DNA of 9,030 nucleotides from Halobacteriales archaeon QH_10_65_19 (GCA_003022085.1 PXQK01000060.1:1-9030); one strand, 5' to 3'; shown: positions 1-6,104, numbered from the stretch's first letter. Notes: generated from the letters alone by a model not told the origin. Program-made: numbers and translations.

Positions 1-73
1 AGTACGACGAGGGAGTATTTTGTTAAGAGCATTGTTACGGGAGTAAGGCCGATCTTATGAGGTGGGTGAAGTA

Positions 74-94
74 CCTCGGGGTTGAGCCCCGAGG
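74..94. repeat. Perfect 8-bp hairpin
   Basis: CCTCGGGG at 74-81 pairs perfectly with CCCCGAGG at 87-94 around a 5-base loop (TTGAG). It lies outside any supported gene, about 60 bases beyond the stop of the cyclophilin gene. It could be a terminator, or the right-end hairpin of an IS200/IS605-type element lying mostly to the left of the window. The base pairing is seen directly; the role is inferred. Confidence 0.5.
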
Positions 95-127
95 CACTCT
101 GCCTGCTTTCTCTGTAGACCCCACGGC

Positions 128-149
128 AACCGGCCGTAGCCCTCCGGTT
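128..149 (-). terminator. Inverted repeat just after the cyclophilin stop
   Basis: AACCGG (128-133) and CCGGTT (144-149) form a 6-bp stem with a 10-base loop. It starts 5 bases beyond the TAA stop of the minus-strand cyclophilin gene. There is no strong T-run on the minus strand after it, so a terminator role is only plausible. Confidence 0.25.
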
Positions 150-153
150 CGGG

Positions 154-666
154 TTACCGGTGGATCTCAACGTTCTCCAGGTATACGTCCGTTTTGGGTT
201 TGTCGTTGCGGTCGGTTTCGACGTTGCCGACCTCCCTGACGACGTCCATGCCGTCGATCACCTCGCCGAAGACGGCGTGGCGGTCGTCGAGGTGTGGCTG
301 GGCGTCGAGCGTAATGAAAAACTGCGATCCGTTGGTGTCGGGGCCGCTGTTGGCCATCGAGACAATCCCGGGGCCGTCGTGTCGCAGGTCGTCGTGGAAC
401 TCGTCGTCGAACTCGTAGCCGGGGCCGCCGCGGCCGGTGCCGGTCGGGTCGCCGGTCTGGATCATGAACCCCTCGATAACGCGGTGGAACAGCACGTTGT
501 CGTACAGCGGGCCGTCCATCCGTTCGCCGGTCTCGGGGTGTGTCCACTCGCGCTCTCCGGTCGCCAACCCGACGAAGTTCTCGACCGTCCGGGGCGCTCT
601 CTCCTCGAACAGTTGGATCTCGATCTTTCCCTTCGACGTCTCGAGCGTCGCTGTCAGGTCGCTCAT
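154..666 (-). CDS. Peptidyl-prolyl cis-trans isomerase, cyclophilin type
   Basis: A single-domain cyclophilin of 170 residues that speeds cis-trans isomerisation of peptide bonds before proline during protein folding. There is no signal peptide or membrane segment, so it should be cytoplasmic. The catalytic signature is intact: F60-H61-R62 holds the catalytic Arg, followed by Q70-T71-G72-D73, then N112-G113-S114-Q115-F116-F117. The glycine-rich G76-G83 stretch and the H130-A131-V132-F133-G134 block also fit. The Trp that binds cyclosporin in human CypA falls at H125 here, so drug sensitivity is likely to be low. The length equals that of compact prokaryotic family members. The ATG at 664-666 gives a normal N-terminus, [20 protein letters not shown], with a GAAGGT stretch just before it. 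The gene is divergent from the transporter gene. Very confident in the family; the client proteins are unknown. Confidence 0.96.
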   Translation of the reverse strand: MSDLTATLETSKGKIEIQLFEERAPRTVENFVGLATGEREWTHPETGERMDGPLYDNVLFHRVIEGFMIQTGDPTGTGRGGPGYEFDDEFHDDLRHDGPGIVSMANSGPDTNGSQFFITLDAQPHLDDRHAVFGEVIDGMDVVREVGNVETDRNDKPKTDVYLENVEIHR

Positions 667-737
667 ACCTTCAGTGGGCGCCCGAGGCTGAAATGCGTGC
701 TGCTTTCCGTTTCAGTTTCCAAAAACGTTCACACAAA

Positions 738-745
738 TTATATAT
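738..745 (+). promoter_or_regulatory. TATA box for the 767/795 start region
   Basis: TTATATAT lies in the short A+T-rich gap between the divergent cyclophilin and MFS genes. Its centre is about 26 bases before an ATG at 767-769, the spacing expected for a leaderless haloarchaeal transcript. With the same start point, the ATG at 795 would have a leader of about 28 bases without an obvious Shine-Dalgarno sequence. Confidence 0.6.
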
Positions 746-766
746 CTTCGTAAAAATGCGACATGC

Positions 767-944
767 ATGAGTTCGGAGAACGGCGAGATATATCATGCAC
801 GACGAGTGCGACGCAGAGTGGGTACGTCCGAAGCCGGCCCGCGACGCGATCGTGTCGGTGCTCACGGAGGTGACAGAGATCGAGGCGGAGACAGTCGACG
901 AGCTGGACACCTATCTCGACCCGGACGCTCTGCGGGCGGTCAAC
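767..944 (+). other. HalOD1-like N-terminal segment, possibly frameshifted
   Basis: In the transporter frame, residues 14-48 read PARDAIVSVLTEV, then VDELDTYLDPDALRAV. This matches the first half of the haloarchaeal output domain HalOD1 (pattern: variable helix, xELPPLYxxIDPDAL). The end of that domain is missing. The leaderless ATG at 767 lies in another frame and encodes MSSENGEIYHA, a typical start for HalOD1 proteins, before that frame degenerates into Arg-rich text. Removing one base (or adding two) between about 785 and 800 would join the two parts into one HalOD1 N-terminus. The sequence pattern is seen; the domain name comes from memory of the family, and the frameshift is inferred. 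Confidence 0.45.
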
Positions 945-2210
945 CGACAGGCGCTTTTCGGTCGACCCCGAACAGCCGCTGTGACTCCGAGCCGTCGGGA
1001 CCGGGCGGTGCTTTCGGGCGTCGTGTTCGCGGTGCTGTTCGCACAGGTGCTGCTGTACCCGGGGATTCCGGACCTCGTAGTGGCACTCGGTGGGACGCCG
1101 GCAGCGTGGGACGGCGACGTCGGTGCGATTCTGGACGCCGGCAAGTGGTTTCTGACCGTCGAATTCCTGGGTTTCGTGCTCTGTGCCGGCCTCTGGGGCG
1201 CGTTCAGCGACGCGACGGGCAGACGGACGCCACTGATCGTCGCCGGCGCAGTCGTCGGTGCTGCCGGCTACCTCTCACTCGGGGTGTTGGGTTCGTTCGG
1301 CACCGTCCCCTACGGGGGTATCCTCGCGGTCCGGTTTCTCCAGGGGGTTGCGACAATCGGCGCGTTCTCGCTCGCAATCACGACGCTGATGGACCTAGAG
1401 GGGGGCCAGGGCGCGAACATGGGTGCAGCGGGCCTCGCAATCGGGGGTGGGACCGCACTGGGTTCGCCCGTCGGCGGCGCGCTGTACAGCCTCGGCCCCC
1501 TCGTTCCCCTGTACGCCGCGGCCGCCGTGCTGATCGTCGTGGGGCTGCTCTCGATGCTCGCAACGGATCGGGCGCCGACCCCGGCCCGCCGGAGTCCGGC
1601 CGCGGTCCTGCGCGGGCTCCAGGGACGACCGTCGCTCGCTGTCCCCTTCGCGTTCGGCTTCGTCGACCGGCTCACGGCCGGCTTCTTCGCGCTCGTGGGG
1701 ACAGTCTACTTCCAGTCGGCGTTCGACCTCGGCGCCGGGGCGACAGGGGTTTTGCTCGGTGCGTTTTTCCTCCCGTTCGCGCTGCTGCAGTACCCGTTCG
1801 GCCGACTCTCGGACCGGATCGGCCGGGTGATCCCCGTCGCGGCCGGCTCCCTCGGTTACGGGTTCGCGGTGATCGGCGTCTACTACGCCCCGACCCCGCC
1901 GGCCGCGGGCGGCGCAATGCTGCTCGTCGGAGTGGTCGGCGCGCTTGTCGCCCCGGCGACGATGGCGCTGGTGTCTGATCTCGCTGCGCCAGAGCAACGC
2001 GGCGTGGCGATGGGCGGGTTCAACGTTTTCGGGAGCCTGGGCTTTCTGTCCGGGATTGTCGGCGGCGCGACGGTCGCCGGGGCTGTCGGGTTCCGGGCTG
2101 CGTTTTTCGCTGTCGGGTTTGCCGAGATTGCGCTCGCTGTTGTGCTGTTTCCGGTGTTGCTCCGGCTGGACGTTCCTGTCGGACGGGGCGAGTCCGTGGA
2201 TGGCGGGTAA
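795..2210 (+). CDS. MFS transporter with HalOD1-like N-terminal extension
   Basis: A major facilitator superfamily permease, probably a proton-coupled efflux pump; the substrate cannot be told. From residue 71 on there are about twelve hydrophobic segments. Both half-repeats carry the loop 2-3 signature motif A: G135-A-F-S-D139-A-T-G142-R143-R144 in the first half and G336-R-L-S-D340-R-I-G343-R344 in the second. Its 471 residues exceed the usual 390-410 because about 65 hydrophilic residues precede the first helix. Residues 14-48 resemble part of a HalOD1 domain. The ATG at 795 is the only in-frame ATG before the first helix. A GTG at 981 (V63) would give a standard-length transporter and may be the original or real start. 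The gene is convergent with the His-rich lipoprotein gene, with 37 bases between the stops. The MFS family is certain; the start is not. Confidence 0.85.
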   Translation: MHDECDAEWVRPKPARDAIVSVLTEVTEIEAETVDELDTYLDPDALRAVNRQALFGRPRTAAVTPSRRDRAVLSGVVFAVLFAQVLLYPGIPDLVVALGGTPAAWDGDVGAILDAGKWFLTVEFLGFVLCAGLWGAFSDATGRRTPLIVAGAVVGAAGYLSLGVLGSFGTVPYGGILAVRFLQGVATIGAFSLAITTLMDLEGGQGANMGAAGLAIGGGTALGSPVGGALYSLGPLVPLYAAAAVLIVVGLLSMLATDRAPTPARRSPAAVLRGLQGRPSLAVPFAFGFVDRLTAGFFALVGTVYFQSAFDLGAGATGVLLGAFFLPFALLQYPFGRLSDRIGRVIPVAAGSLGYGFAVIGVYYAPTPPAAGGAMLLVGVVGALVAPATMALVSDLAAPEQRGVAMGGFNVFGSLGFLSGIVGGATVAGAVGFRAAFFAVGFAEIALAVVLFPVLLRLDVPVGRGESVDGG

Positions 2211-2247
2211 CCGACCCCACCCTACTTCGCTCACTCTGACATCAGTA

Positions 2248-2784
2248 TCAGGCAACCACCTCGACGTGCAGCGGCGGTGAGAGCCACACCTCCTCGCCGT
2301 CGTGCAGGAGCTGTGCGTAGAGTACTCCTCTCCCCGCGGCGGTGCCGTGGACGGTGAGGATGTTCTCGAACACCTCGACCTCGATGAGGTCCGCCGGGGT
2401 GTCCTCGCCGCGCAGGACGTCGAACTGGTAGGGTGCGTCTCCGCCGATCGAGAGAGGCTCTCGCTCCCGATCGAGGGCGATAAACCGCAGCGATCGGAAG
2501 CTGTCGAGTGGCACCTCCAGGGGCTGTGCGTGCCAGTGGGCGTGCTCCTCGTGCCAGTGGACCTCGACGGCGCCCTTCTCGGTCTCGACGTCGACAAACC
2601 GTGCGGGAAAGACCGACGTCAGCGCCCGGCCGTTCAGCCGGAGATCCGGGTGGACCCCCTCCTCTTTTTCGTCCTCTGCGTTTTCTTCGTCGTCGCCACC
2701 CCCGCCGCCGCCCACACAGCCGGCGAGCGCCCCGGGAGCGAGGGCGGCCATCCCCGCCAGAACCCGTCGGCGAGTCGGGCTCAT
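2248..2784 (-). CDS. Small Tat lipoprotein with a His-rich cluster
   Basis: A 178-residue exported protein of unknown function. R5-R6-R7 followed by a hydrophobic stretch and the lipobox L20-A-G-C23 mark a Tat-exported lipoprotein anchored outside the membrane. A linker of six glycines and then mostly Asp/Glu (25-42) leads to a beta-rich domain (about 45-178). The centre of that domain carries H76-W-H78-E-E-H81-A-H83-W-H85, five His within ten residues, which is a likely binding site for Cu, Zn or Fe. Its end, LLHDGEEVWLSPPLHVEV, resembles a widespread group of uncharacterised small secreted proteins with WH-type motifs. It is the last gene of a three-gene operon. Its ATG overlaps the TGA of the preceding gene (ATGA), with GAGGT 3 bases upstream, so translation is probably coupled. 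A metal-chaperone role is inferred from the His cluster and from the P19-like neighbour. Confidence 0.85.
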   Translation of the reverse strand: MSPTRRRVLAGMAALAPGALAGCVGGGGGGDDEENAEDEKEEGVHPDLRLNGRALTSVFPARFVDVETEKGAVEVHWHEEHAHWHAQPLEVPLDSFRSLRFIALDREREPLSIGGDAPYQFDVLRGEDTPADLIEVEVFENILTVHGTAAGRGVLYAQLLHDGEEVWLSPPLHVEVVA

Positions 2785-3962
2785 GATACCTCGACGTCCA
2801 TCGGGGGCATATCGAGGAATGCGGTTTCGTAGCCCCGGTGGCGGGCAACCTGTGGCGGCGATTCGACGACCAGTTCCAGCCGGTCGCCCGCCGAGAGGTC
2901 GCCCGCGACCCCGTAGTGGTGCCCCAGATTGCTGTCGAGCGTCTGTACCAGTTCCCCCTCCAGCGCGCCGGCGACCGACAGCGCCATGTCCGCAAGCGGC
3001 ACACGGTTGTACGGCGTCCGCGGCGAGACCAGCAGGTAGCCCGCAGAGCCCTCGGTCAGCCGCGTCTCCGGGAGGTGCCTGACGACGAACGCCGCGTCAC
3101 CGCTGGTCGGTGTCCCGAGGGCCTGGCCCGGATACGCCTCCGCCGGCTGCAGCGACGAGAACGGCATCATCGTCTCCATGCCACCCATCCCGGCCATCGG
3201 TTCGAGCGCGCCGGGCTCGCCCCAGCGGTCCTCGGAGAGGTACTCGACGCCGTCGACGACCGACTCCTGGAACTCGCGGTCGAACTCGAACTCGAAGGTC
3301 ACGGTCTGTGGCTCCGCGAAGCGGTCGGCGAACGCCCCCGTCGTGCGGACGGTGTCGCTTCCGATCGGGGTCAGGTCGAACTCGACGGTGTAGGTGTCCT
3401 GCTCGGGCAGGCCGACGTTGTCCCCGAAGTGAAACCCCATGGTCTGGGAGATCATCGGCCACGGGGCCCGCTGGTCGACCAGGTCGCCGTCGCGCAGGAT
3501 CCGCACCTGGGACCCGGTATCGACCGGGAGCACCTCGCCGGTGTCGGCGTCCCAGACCGTCATCATCAGGTGGACGCCAGACAGATCCGGCGCCACCTCC
3601 TCGCGCTCTGTGCCGGTGACCAGCCAGAACTTGTGGGGGTAGGTGAGCATCGGCGTGACTGTGTACTCTCCGGCCTCGACCGGCGTGAGGTGCTCCATCG
3701 CTTCGCGGTGGGTCGGAAGGTACACCGCCTCGGGCGGGTTCTCGACCTCCGGGACGGTCGGCGCGTTCGAGTCCTCGAGGACGTCGGGCGAGGAGGGCTC
3801 GCCGTCAGTCTCACCGCCGTCACTGGGGTTCTCGTTGTTGCTGTTCTCGTCGCCATCGTCGCCGAGGCAGCCTGCGAGCGCGCCCGTGACGGCCACACTC
3901 GCCGCGAGAAACGCGCGTCTGGAAAGCGGGTTCGTCCTGCGTCCGGTAGGGTGTCGTGTCAT
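2781..3962 (-). CDS. Tat lipoprotein with P19/Fe2+-transport-like domain
   Basis: A 393-residue exported lipoprotein: twin Arg at 15-16, a hydrophobic stretch, lipobox L29-A-G-C32, then an acidic, Asn- and Ser-rich linker to about residue 70. Residues about 85-225 resemble the P19/FetP/Tp34 family (Pfam Iron_transport), whose bacterial members bind Cu and Fe outside the membrane and help Ftr1-type permeases. Key parts are TPMLTYPHKFWLV, LSGVHLMMTVWD, P167-W-P-M170 and G176-F-H178-F-G-D-N. The C-terminal part (about 290-393) has a similar layout ending in G347-H348-H349-Y-G, which suggests a second, diverged copy of the same fold. Between them lies a Met-rich stretch with Met at 256, 259, 262, 265 and 266, as in copper-handling proteins. 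It is the middle gene of the operon: 27 bases after the DyP-like gene and overlapping the next by 4. The family is likely; the metal is unknown. Confidence 0.82.
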   Translation of the reverse strand: MTRHPTGRRTNPLSRRAFLAASVAVTGALAGCLGDDGDENSNNENPSDGGETDGEPSSPDVLEDSNAPTVPEVENPPEAVYLPTHREAMEHLTPVEAGEYTVTPMLTYPHKFWLVTGTEREEVAPDLSGVHLMMTVWDADTGEVLPVDTGSQVRILRDGDLVDQRAPWPMISQTMGFHFGDNVGLPEQDTYTVEFDLTPIGSDTVRTTGAFADRFAEPQTVTFEFEFDREFQESVVDGVEYLSEDRWGEPGALEPMAGMGGMETMMPFSSLQPAEAYPGQALGTPTSGDAAFVVRHLPETRLTEGSAGYLLVSPRTPYNRVPLADMALSVAGALEGELVQTLDSNLGHHYGVAGDLSAGDRLELVVESPPQVARHRGYETAFLDMPPMDVEVS

Positions 3963-3989
3963 GAGTATCGTCTGAGCTGTGGGGTCCGT

Positions 3990-5252
3990 CTACGCCTCCG
4001 GCAGCGCACGGCTGTCGCGGGGCGGAATCAGAAAGTTGCCGCGCCGCTTTACGAAGATGTACTGGAGGATGCCGTTGTTGAGCCGCTGGCCGACGCCCTC
4101 GCCGGCGAGGTCCTCGCCCGCTATCGCCTCGCGTGCCCGGACGAAGTCGCCGATTGTCCGCCCCAGAGCCAGGAAATGCACACCGGGCACGTCGTTGTCG
4201 ACAGTGTTGAAATCCCGTCGCAGCAGCGGCGGCGTCCCGTCGGGGTCGCGGGCGCGGGCGGCCTTCTGGGCGTGGCCGACCATGCCGCGCTCGCGGGCGT
4301 ACTGTTCGGTCTGGTCGGCAATCTCGCCGGCAACTCCCGTCGACGTGCCGAGCTTCTCGCCGATGTCGCCGGCCAGTTTTTCCTCTGCGTGTTCCGGGCT
4401 GTAGATCTTCGAGACCCGCTGGAAGTGGTTATCCTGTTCGAACCACGTCTGTAGCTGTAGCGTGAGCGACTCGACGTGCATCGTCGTTCCCCCAGCGTAC
4501 GGACCGTTCCTGATTGTCACGCGGTCCTCGGGTGCCTGGCTCTCTGCGAACCCGGAGCGAAAGCCCATGAAAAACGGCGCCTCCTCGGGGATCGACTCGG
4601 GAACGCCGTCGAGGTCGGTGTACTCGGCCGGCAACCCGGGACCGACGAAGCCGGTCCGCCGCGGCTCGGCGCGCTCGAAAACGCCTGCCAGGGTCGCATC
4701 CATCGCGACGCTGTTTGGCTCCTCTATCTCGCCCAGTAGTGCCTCCTCTGCTTCTAGAACCACGGCGGGGTCCTCGCTAGCGAGGTGAACCATCGCGTCG
4801 AACCCGTCGAAGTCGGGCGATTCAAGCGTCGTGATCGCCTCGGGTTCGGGGAGTGGTGGTTCGACGCCGACCTGCGTGAAGTACGCTGGCGTGTAGCCGA
4901 CGGTGAACAGCAGTCCCTCGGGGTCGTAGGCGTAGGCACGTTCCAGCGACCGGAGCGCCGTCTCGACCGTTCCGCGGGCGTCGGTGCCGGGGTCGACCGA
5001 CAGGTCCAGGGGAACCAGCACGTGGTGTTCCGGCGGCAGCGGGTTCCCGTCGTCGTCCCGGCGGAGGACGTCGTTCCAGGCGTGCTGGCGGGCAGGCCGT
5101 TCTGCGGGGTCACCCGTCGGGACGGCTTCATCCTCCTCGCCGTCGCTGCCGGTGACGTCGAGACACGCCGAGAGCGCAGCTGTCCCGCCCGCGGCGACGA
5201 GACACCGGAGGTAGTCGCGTCTCTGGAGGTCGTCGGGATCGGGGAGATCCAT
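3990..5252 (-). CDS. Tat lipoprotein, divergent DyP-peroxidase-like (EfeB-like)
   Basis: A 420-residue exported protein. R11-R12-D-Y-L, a hydrophobic stretch and lipobox L27-S-A-C30 indicate Tat export and lipid anchoring. The body follows the two-half layout of dye-decolourising haem peroxidases. In the first half is GLLFTVGYTPAYF. In the second are G326-H327 (candidate proximal haem His), R345-R346 eighteen and nineteen residues later (the His-to-distal-Arg spacing known in DyP enzymes), G357-V-H-F-L-A-L-G-R365 and the C-terminal NFLIPPR. The distal Asp of the usual GFxDG motif is replaced: here G230-F-R-S233-G-F. Ordinary DyP peroxidase activity is therefore doubtful. EfeB, a DyP protein, works in ferrous-iron uptake, and the P19-like neighbour points the same way. 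It is the first gene of the operon; the ATG at 5250-5252 gives the complete Tat signal. Haem binding is inferred. Confidence 0.75.
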   Translation of the reverse strand: MDLPDPDDLQRRDYLRCLVAAGGTAALSACLDVTGSDGEEDEAVPTGDPAERPARQHAWNDVLRRDDDGNPLPPEHHVLVPLDLSVDPGTDARGTVETALRSLERAYAYDPEGLLFTVGYTPAYFTQVGVEPPLPEPEAITTLESPDFDGFDAMVHLASEDPAVVLEAEEALLGEIEEPNSVAMDATLAGVFERAEPRRTGFVGPGLPAEYTDLDGVPESIPEEAPFFMGFRSGFAESQAPEDRVTIRNGPYAGGTTMHVESLTLQLQTWFEQDNHFQRVSKIYSPEHAEEKLAGDIGEKLGTSTGVAGEIADQTEQYARERGMVGHAQKAARARDPDGTPPLLRRDFNTVDNDVPGVHFLALGRTIGDFVRAREAIAGEDLAGEGVGQRLNNGILQYIFVKRRGNFLIPPRDSRALPEA

Positions 5253-5277
5253 CTGCTTGCTGTTCGATTTCTACACT

Positions 5278-5287
5278 TTTTCATATT
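5278..5287 (-). promoter_or_regulatory. Possible TATA element of the lipoprotein operon
   Basis: On the minus strand AATATGAAAA lies about 26-35 bases before the ATG of the DyP-like gene, which would leave a leader of only a few bases. It is the only A+T-rich stretch between that gene and the mobile element. It is a weak match, chosen by position. Confidence 0.35.
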
Positions 5288-5334
5288 GCGGTCCCGTGCG
5301 CCGCCCGAACACACGCGGCGGGGACTTGACCTCC

Positions 5335-5356
5335 TCTCTGCCCTGAAGGGCGGAGA
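5335..5356. repeat. Right-end hairpin of the element
   Basis: Bases 5335-5343 pair with 5348-5356 over nine positions, one of them a G-T pair on the plus strand, around the loop TGAA. It starts 4 bases inside the terminal GTCAA (minus strand). In intact IS200/IS605 elements such a hairpin is the site recognised by TnpA and also part of the TnpB guide RNA. A second, overlapping hairpin (GATTCC 5355-5360 with GGAATC 5368-5373) follows directly. Confidence 0.65.
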
Positions 5357-5582
5357 TTCCTCCGTGGGGAATCCTGCCTGCCTGAGTCCCCCGGCTGTGA
5401 ACGTACGGGTTCGCTGACGCACCTTCAGCCCTCGAAGTGAGGGTGTGGCGTGTTGACTTGCTGTATCCGCTCGGTGTTGCCCTCCGTTCTGGAGTGGCAC
5501 TCACAGGCGTCCAGCACAGTGAGCACCAGGCCGGGCCATAGTGACTCAGGGAAGAAATAGAGGAATTCCGAAGGGGAAGCCC

Positions 5583-5674
5583 CCGGCTGCTCGGCTCGGG
5601 GGCCTCGCTGCAGTCCTCGCTCTCCGCACCGCCCGCTGCGGTCCTTACATCGGCCGCCGTCGCCGAGCAGCCGG
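5583..5674. repeat. 13-bp inverted repeat inside the element
   Basis: CCGGCTGCTCGGC (5583-5595) is the exact reverse complement of 5662-5674. The 66 bases between them contain a further small stem (ACCGC 5628-5632 with GCGGT 5638-5642). It abuts the long stem that begins at 5674. The pairing is seen directly; no function is known. Confidence 0.6.
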
Positions 5675-5763
5675 CCCCTTCCGGTCCCACCCATGTTCTT
5701 ACTTCAGTCGGCCATCGCACATCGGCCGGGGACACAGCCGACACGGGTGGGGTTGGAAGGGGC
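5674..5763 (+). repeat. 19-position stem with inner stem, candidate structured RNA
   Basis: GCCCCTTCC (5674-5682) pairs with GGAAGGGGC (5755-5763), and CCCACCC (5686-5692) with GGGTGGG (5745-5751). The three positions between them are G-U, G-U and U-G in a plus-strand RNA, but would be C-A or A-C mismatches in a minus-strand RNA. Inside the loop GTCGGC (5707-5712) pairs with GCCGAC (5737-5742). This favours a folded transcript of the plus strand. I do not recognise a known RNA family. Confidence 0.5.
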
Positions 5764-5779
5764 AGGTCGCTCGATCCAT

Positions 5780-5813
5780 CCCGGGCGTTCACGGCGAGAG
5801 CCGTGAGCTCGGG
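5780..5813 (+). repeat. Hairpin with GNRA-type loop
   Basis: TCACGGC (5789-5795) pairs with GCCGTGA (5800-5806) around the loop GAGA, a GNRA tetraloop on the plus strand. An outer stem CCCGGG (5780-5785) with CTCGGG (5808-5813, one G-U pair) continues it after a small bulge. It is part of the set of hairpins in the non-coding element. Confidence 0.5.
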
Positions 5814-5880
5814 AAGCTTCAACACGGCTGGGTTACCTCCTGGTCAGTTCCTCACAAACTTCTCCAAAGTACTACGGCCC

Positions 5881-5913
5881 GACTCCCCGGTTGCAGCCAC
5901 CGCTGGGGGAGTC
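5881..5913. repeat. 8-bp hairpin inside the element
   Basis: GACTCCCC (5881-5888) pairs perfectly with GGGGAGTC (5906-5913), with a possible inner CAG/CTG stem (5894-5896 with 5903-5905). The role is unknown. Confidence 0.5.
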
Positions 5914-6075
5914 CTATCGTGACATGCCAACTTGCTGCCGGTTGGGCTGGGAAGGTGTGTGAGTGTGAGTGTGCAGACCCACTCGTAGCCAGCTTGAGCA
6001 TGAGCAGGTTCCCCGCAGCAGCATGTCGCATGTCTACTATCATATTCTCTGTCGGGAAGTATAAGTGGTGGGACA

Positions 6076-6091
6076 CGAGGCTTTCGCCTTG
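6076..6091. repeat. Left-end hairpin of the element
   Basis: AGGC (6078-6081) and GCCT (6086-6089) pair around TTTC, extended by one G-T and one C-G pair to 6076-6091. It sits on the boundary pentamer TTGAC (6089-6093, plus strand). A TATA-like CTTATAC (6065-6059, minus strand) lies just inside and could drive a transcript through the element towards the lipoprotein operon. Confidence 0.45.
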
Positions 6092-6104
6092 ACTTTCCGT
6101 AACT

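Larger units (their letters stand above)
1..153. other. Non-coding left edge, possible insertion-element end
   Basis: I see no gene here. The first 60 bases are clearly richer in A and T than the rest of the window. One frame stays open from base 1 to a TGA at 58-60 (19 codons, ending VRPIL), which could be the tail of a gene cut off by the window edge, but I do not recognise it. The stretch then holds a strong hairpin at 74-94 and a weaker inverted repeat at 128-149. The combination resembles the structured 3' end of haloarchaeal IS1341-type (TnpB) elements, but no transposase sequence is visible, so this is a guess. Confidence 0.35.
5326..6088 (-). mobile_element. Non-coding IS200/IS605 (IS1341-type) derived element
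   Basis: A stretch of 763 bases without a convincing gene. On the minus strand both ends show the pentamer GTCAA: one copy just outside the left end (6093-6089) and one closing the right end (5330-5326). This is the arrangement of IS200/IS605 elements, where a target pentamer stays on the left and a similar cleavage site ends the right side. Next to each end is a small hairpin (6076-6091 and 5335-5356). The right end read on the minus strand, with CCGCCCTTCAGGGC then GAGGAGGTCAA, looks like the end of haloarchaeal TnpB elements. Neither TnpA nor TnpB can be recognised, so it is a decayed or non-autonomous copy, similar to the PATE elements described in haloarchaea. Precise loss would leave about 119 bases between the SafE-like and DyP-like genes. 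The ends are moderately sure; the family is inferred. Confidence 0.6.

Noticed and set aside
119..162. tRNA-like T-arm sequence (CCGGTTCGGGTTACCGG)
   Set aside because: The loop does not match the T-loop consensus, and no acceptor, D or anticodon arms can be built. It also overlaps the end of the cyclophilin gene.
676..683. GGGCGCCC palindrome upstream of the cyclophilin gene
   Set aside because: An 8-base GC palindrome is expected by chance in DNA of this composition, and nothing else marks it as an operator.
767..1978. 403-codon plus-strand frame starting at the leaderless ATG 767
   Set aside because: After about 11 residues it is Arg/Gly/Pro-rich out-of-frame text over the MFS gene, typical of a shadow frame in GC-rich DNA. 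Only its first residues are of interest.
5271..5825. Minus-strand reading frame (184 codons, GTG start) across the right half of the element
   Set aside because: It runs through the right-end hairpin and past the element boundary, with Ser/Thr/Pro-rich text and no recognisable domain. It may contain the ghost of a transposase tail, but nothing supports a gene.
5825..5841. Stretch resembling the 3' end of 16S rRNA (GCTGG, then TTACCTCCT)
   Set aside because: No other rRNA sequence lies around it, and the match has differences in the invariant GATCACCTCC part. Probably chance.
5955..5975. GTGTGTGAGTGTGAGTGTG repeat tract
   Set aside because: Short, imperfect low-complexity stretch. No regular spacer-repeat pattern, so not a CRISPR array or a meaningful tandem repeat.
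5541..6092. Long plus-strand reading frame (183 codons) inside the element
   Set aside because: The product would be basic, Cys- and Arg-rich and unlike haloarchaeal proteins. It overlaps all the hairpins and has no family resemblance, promoter or ribosome-binding site. Treated as chance.
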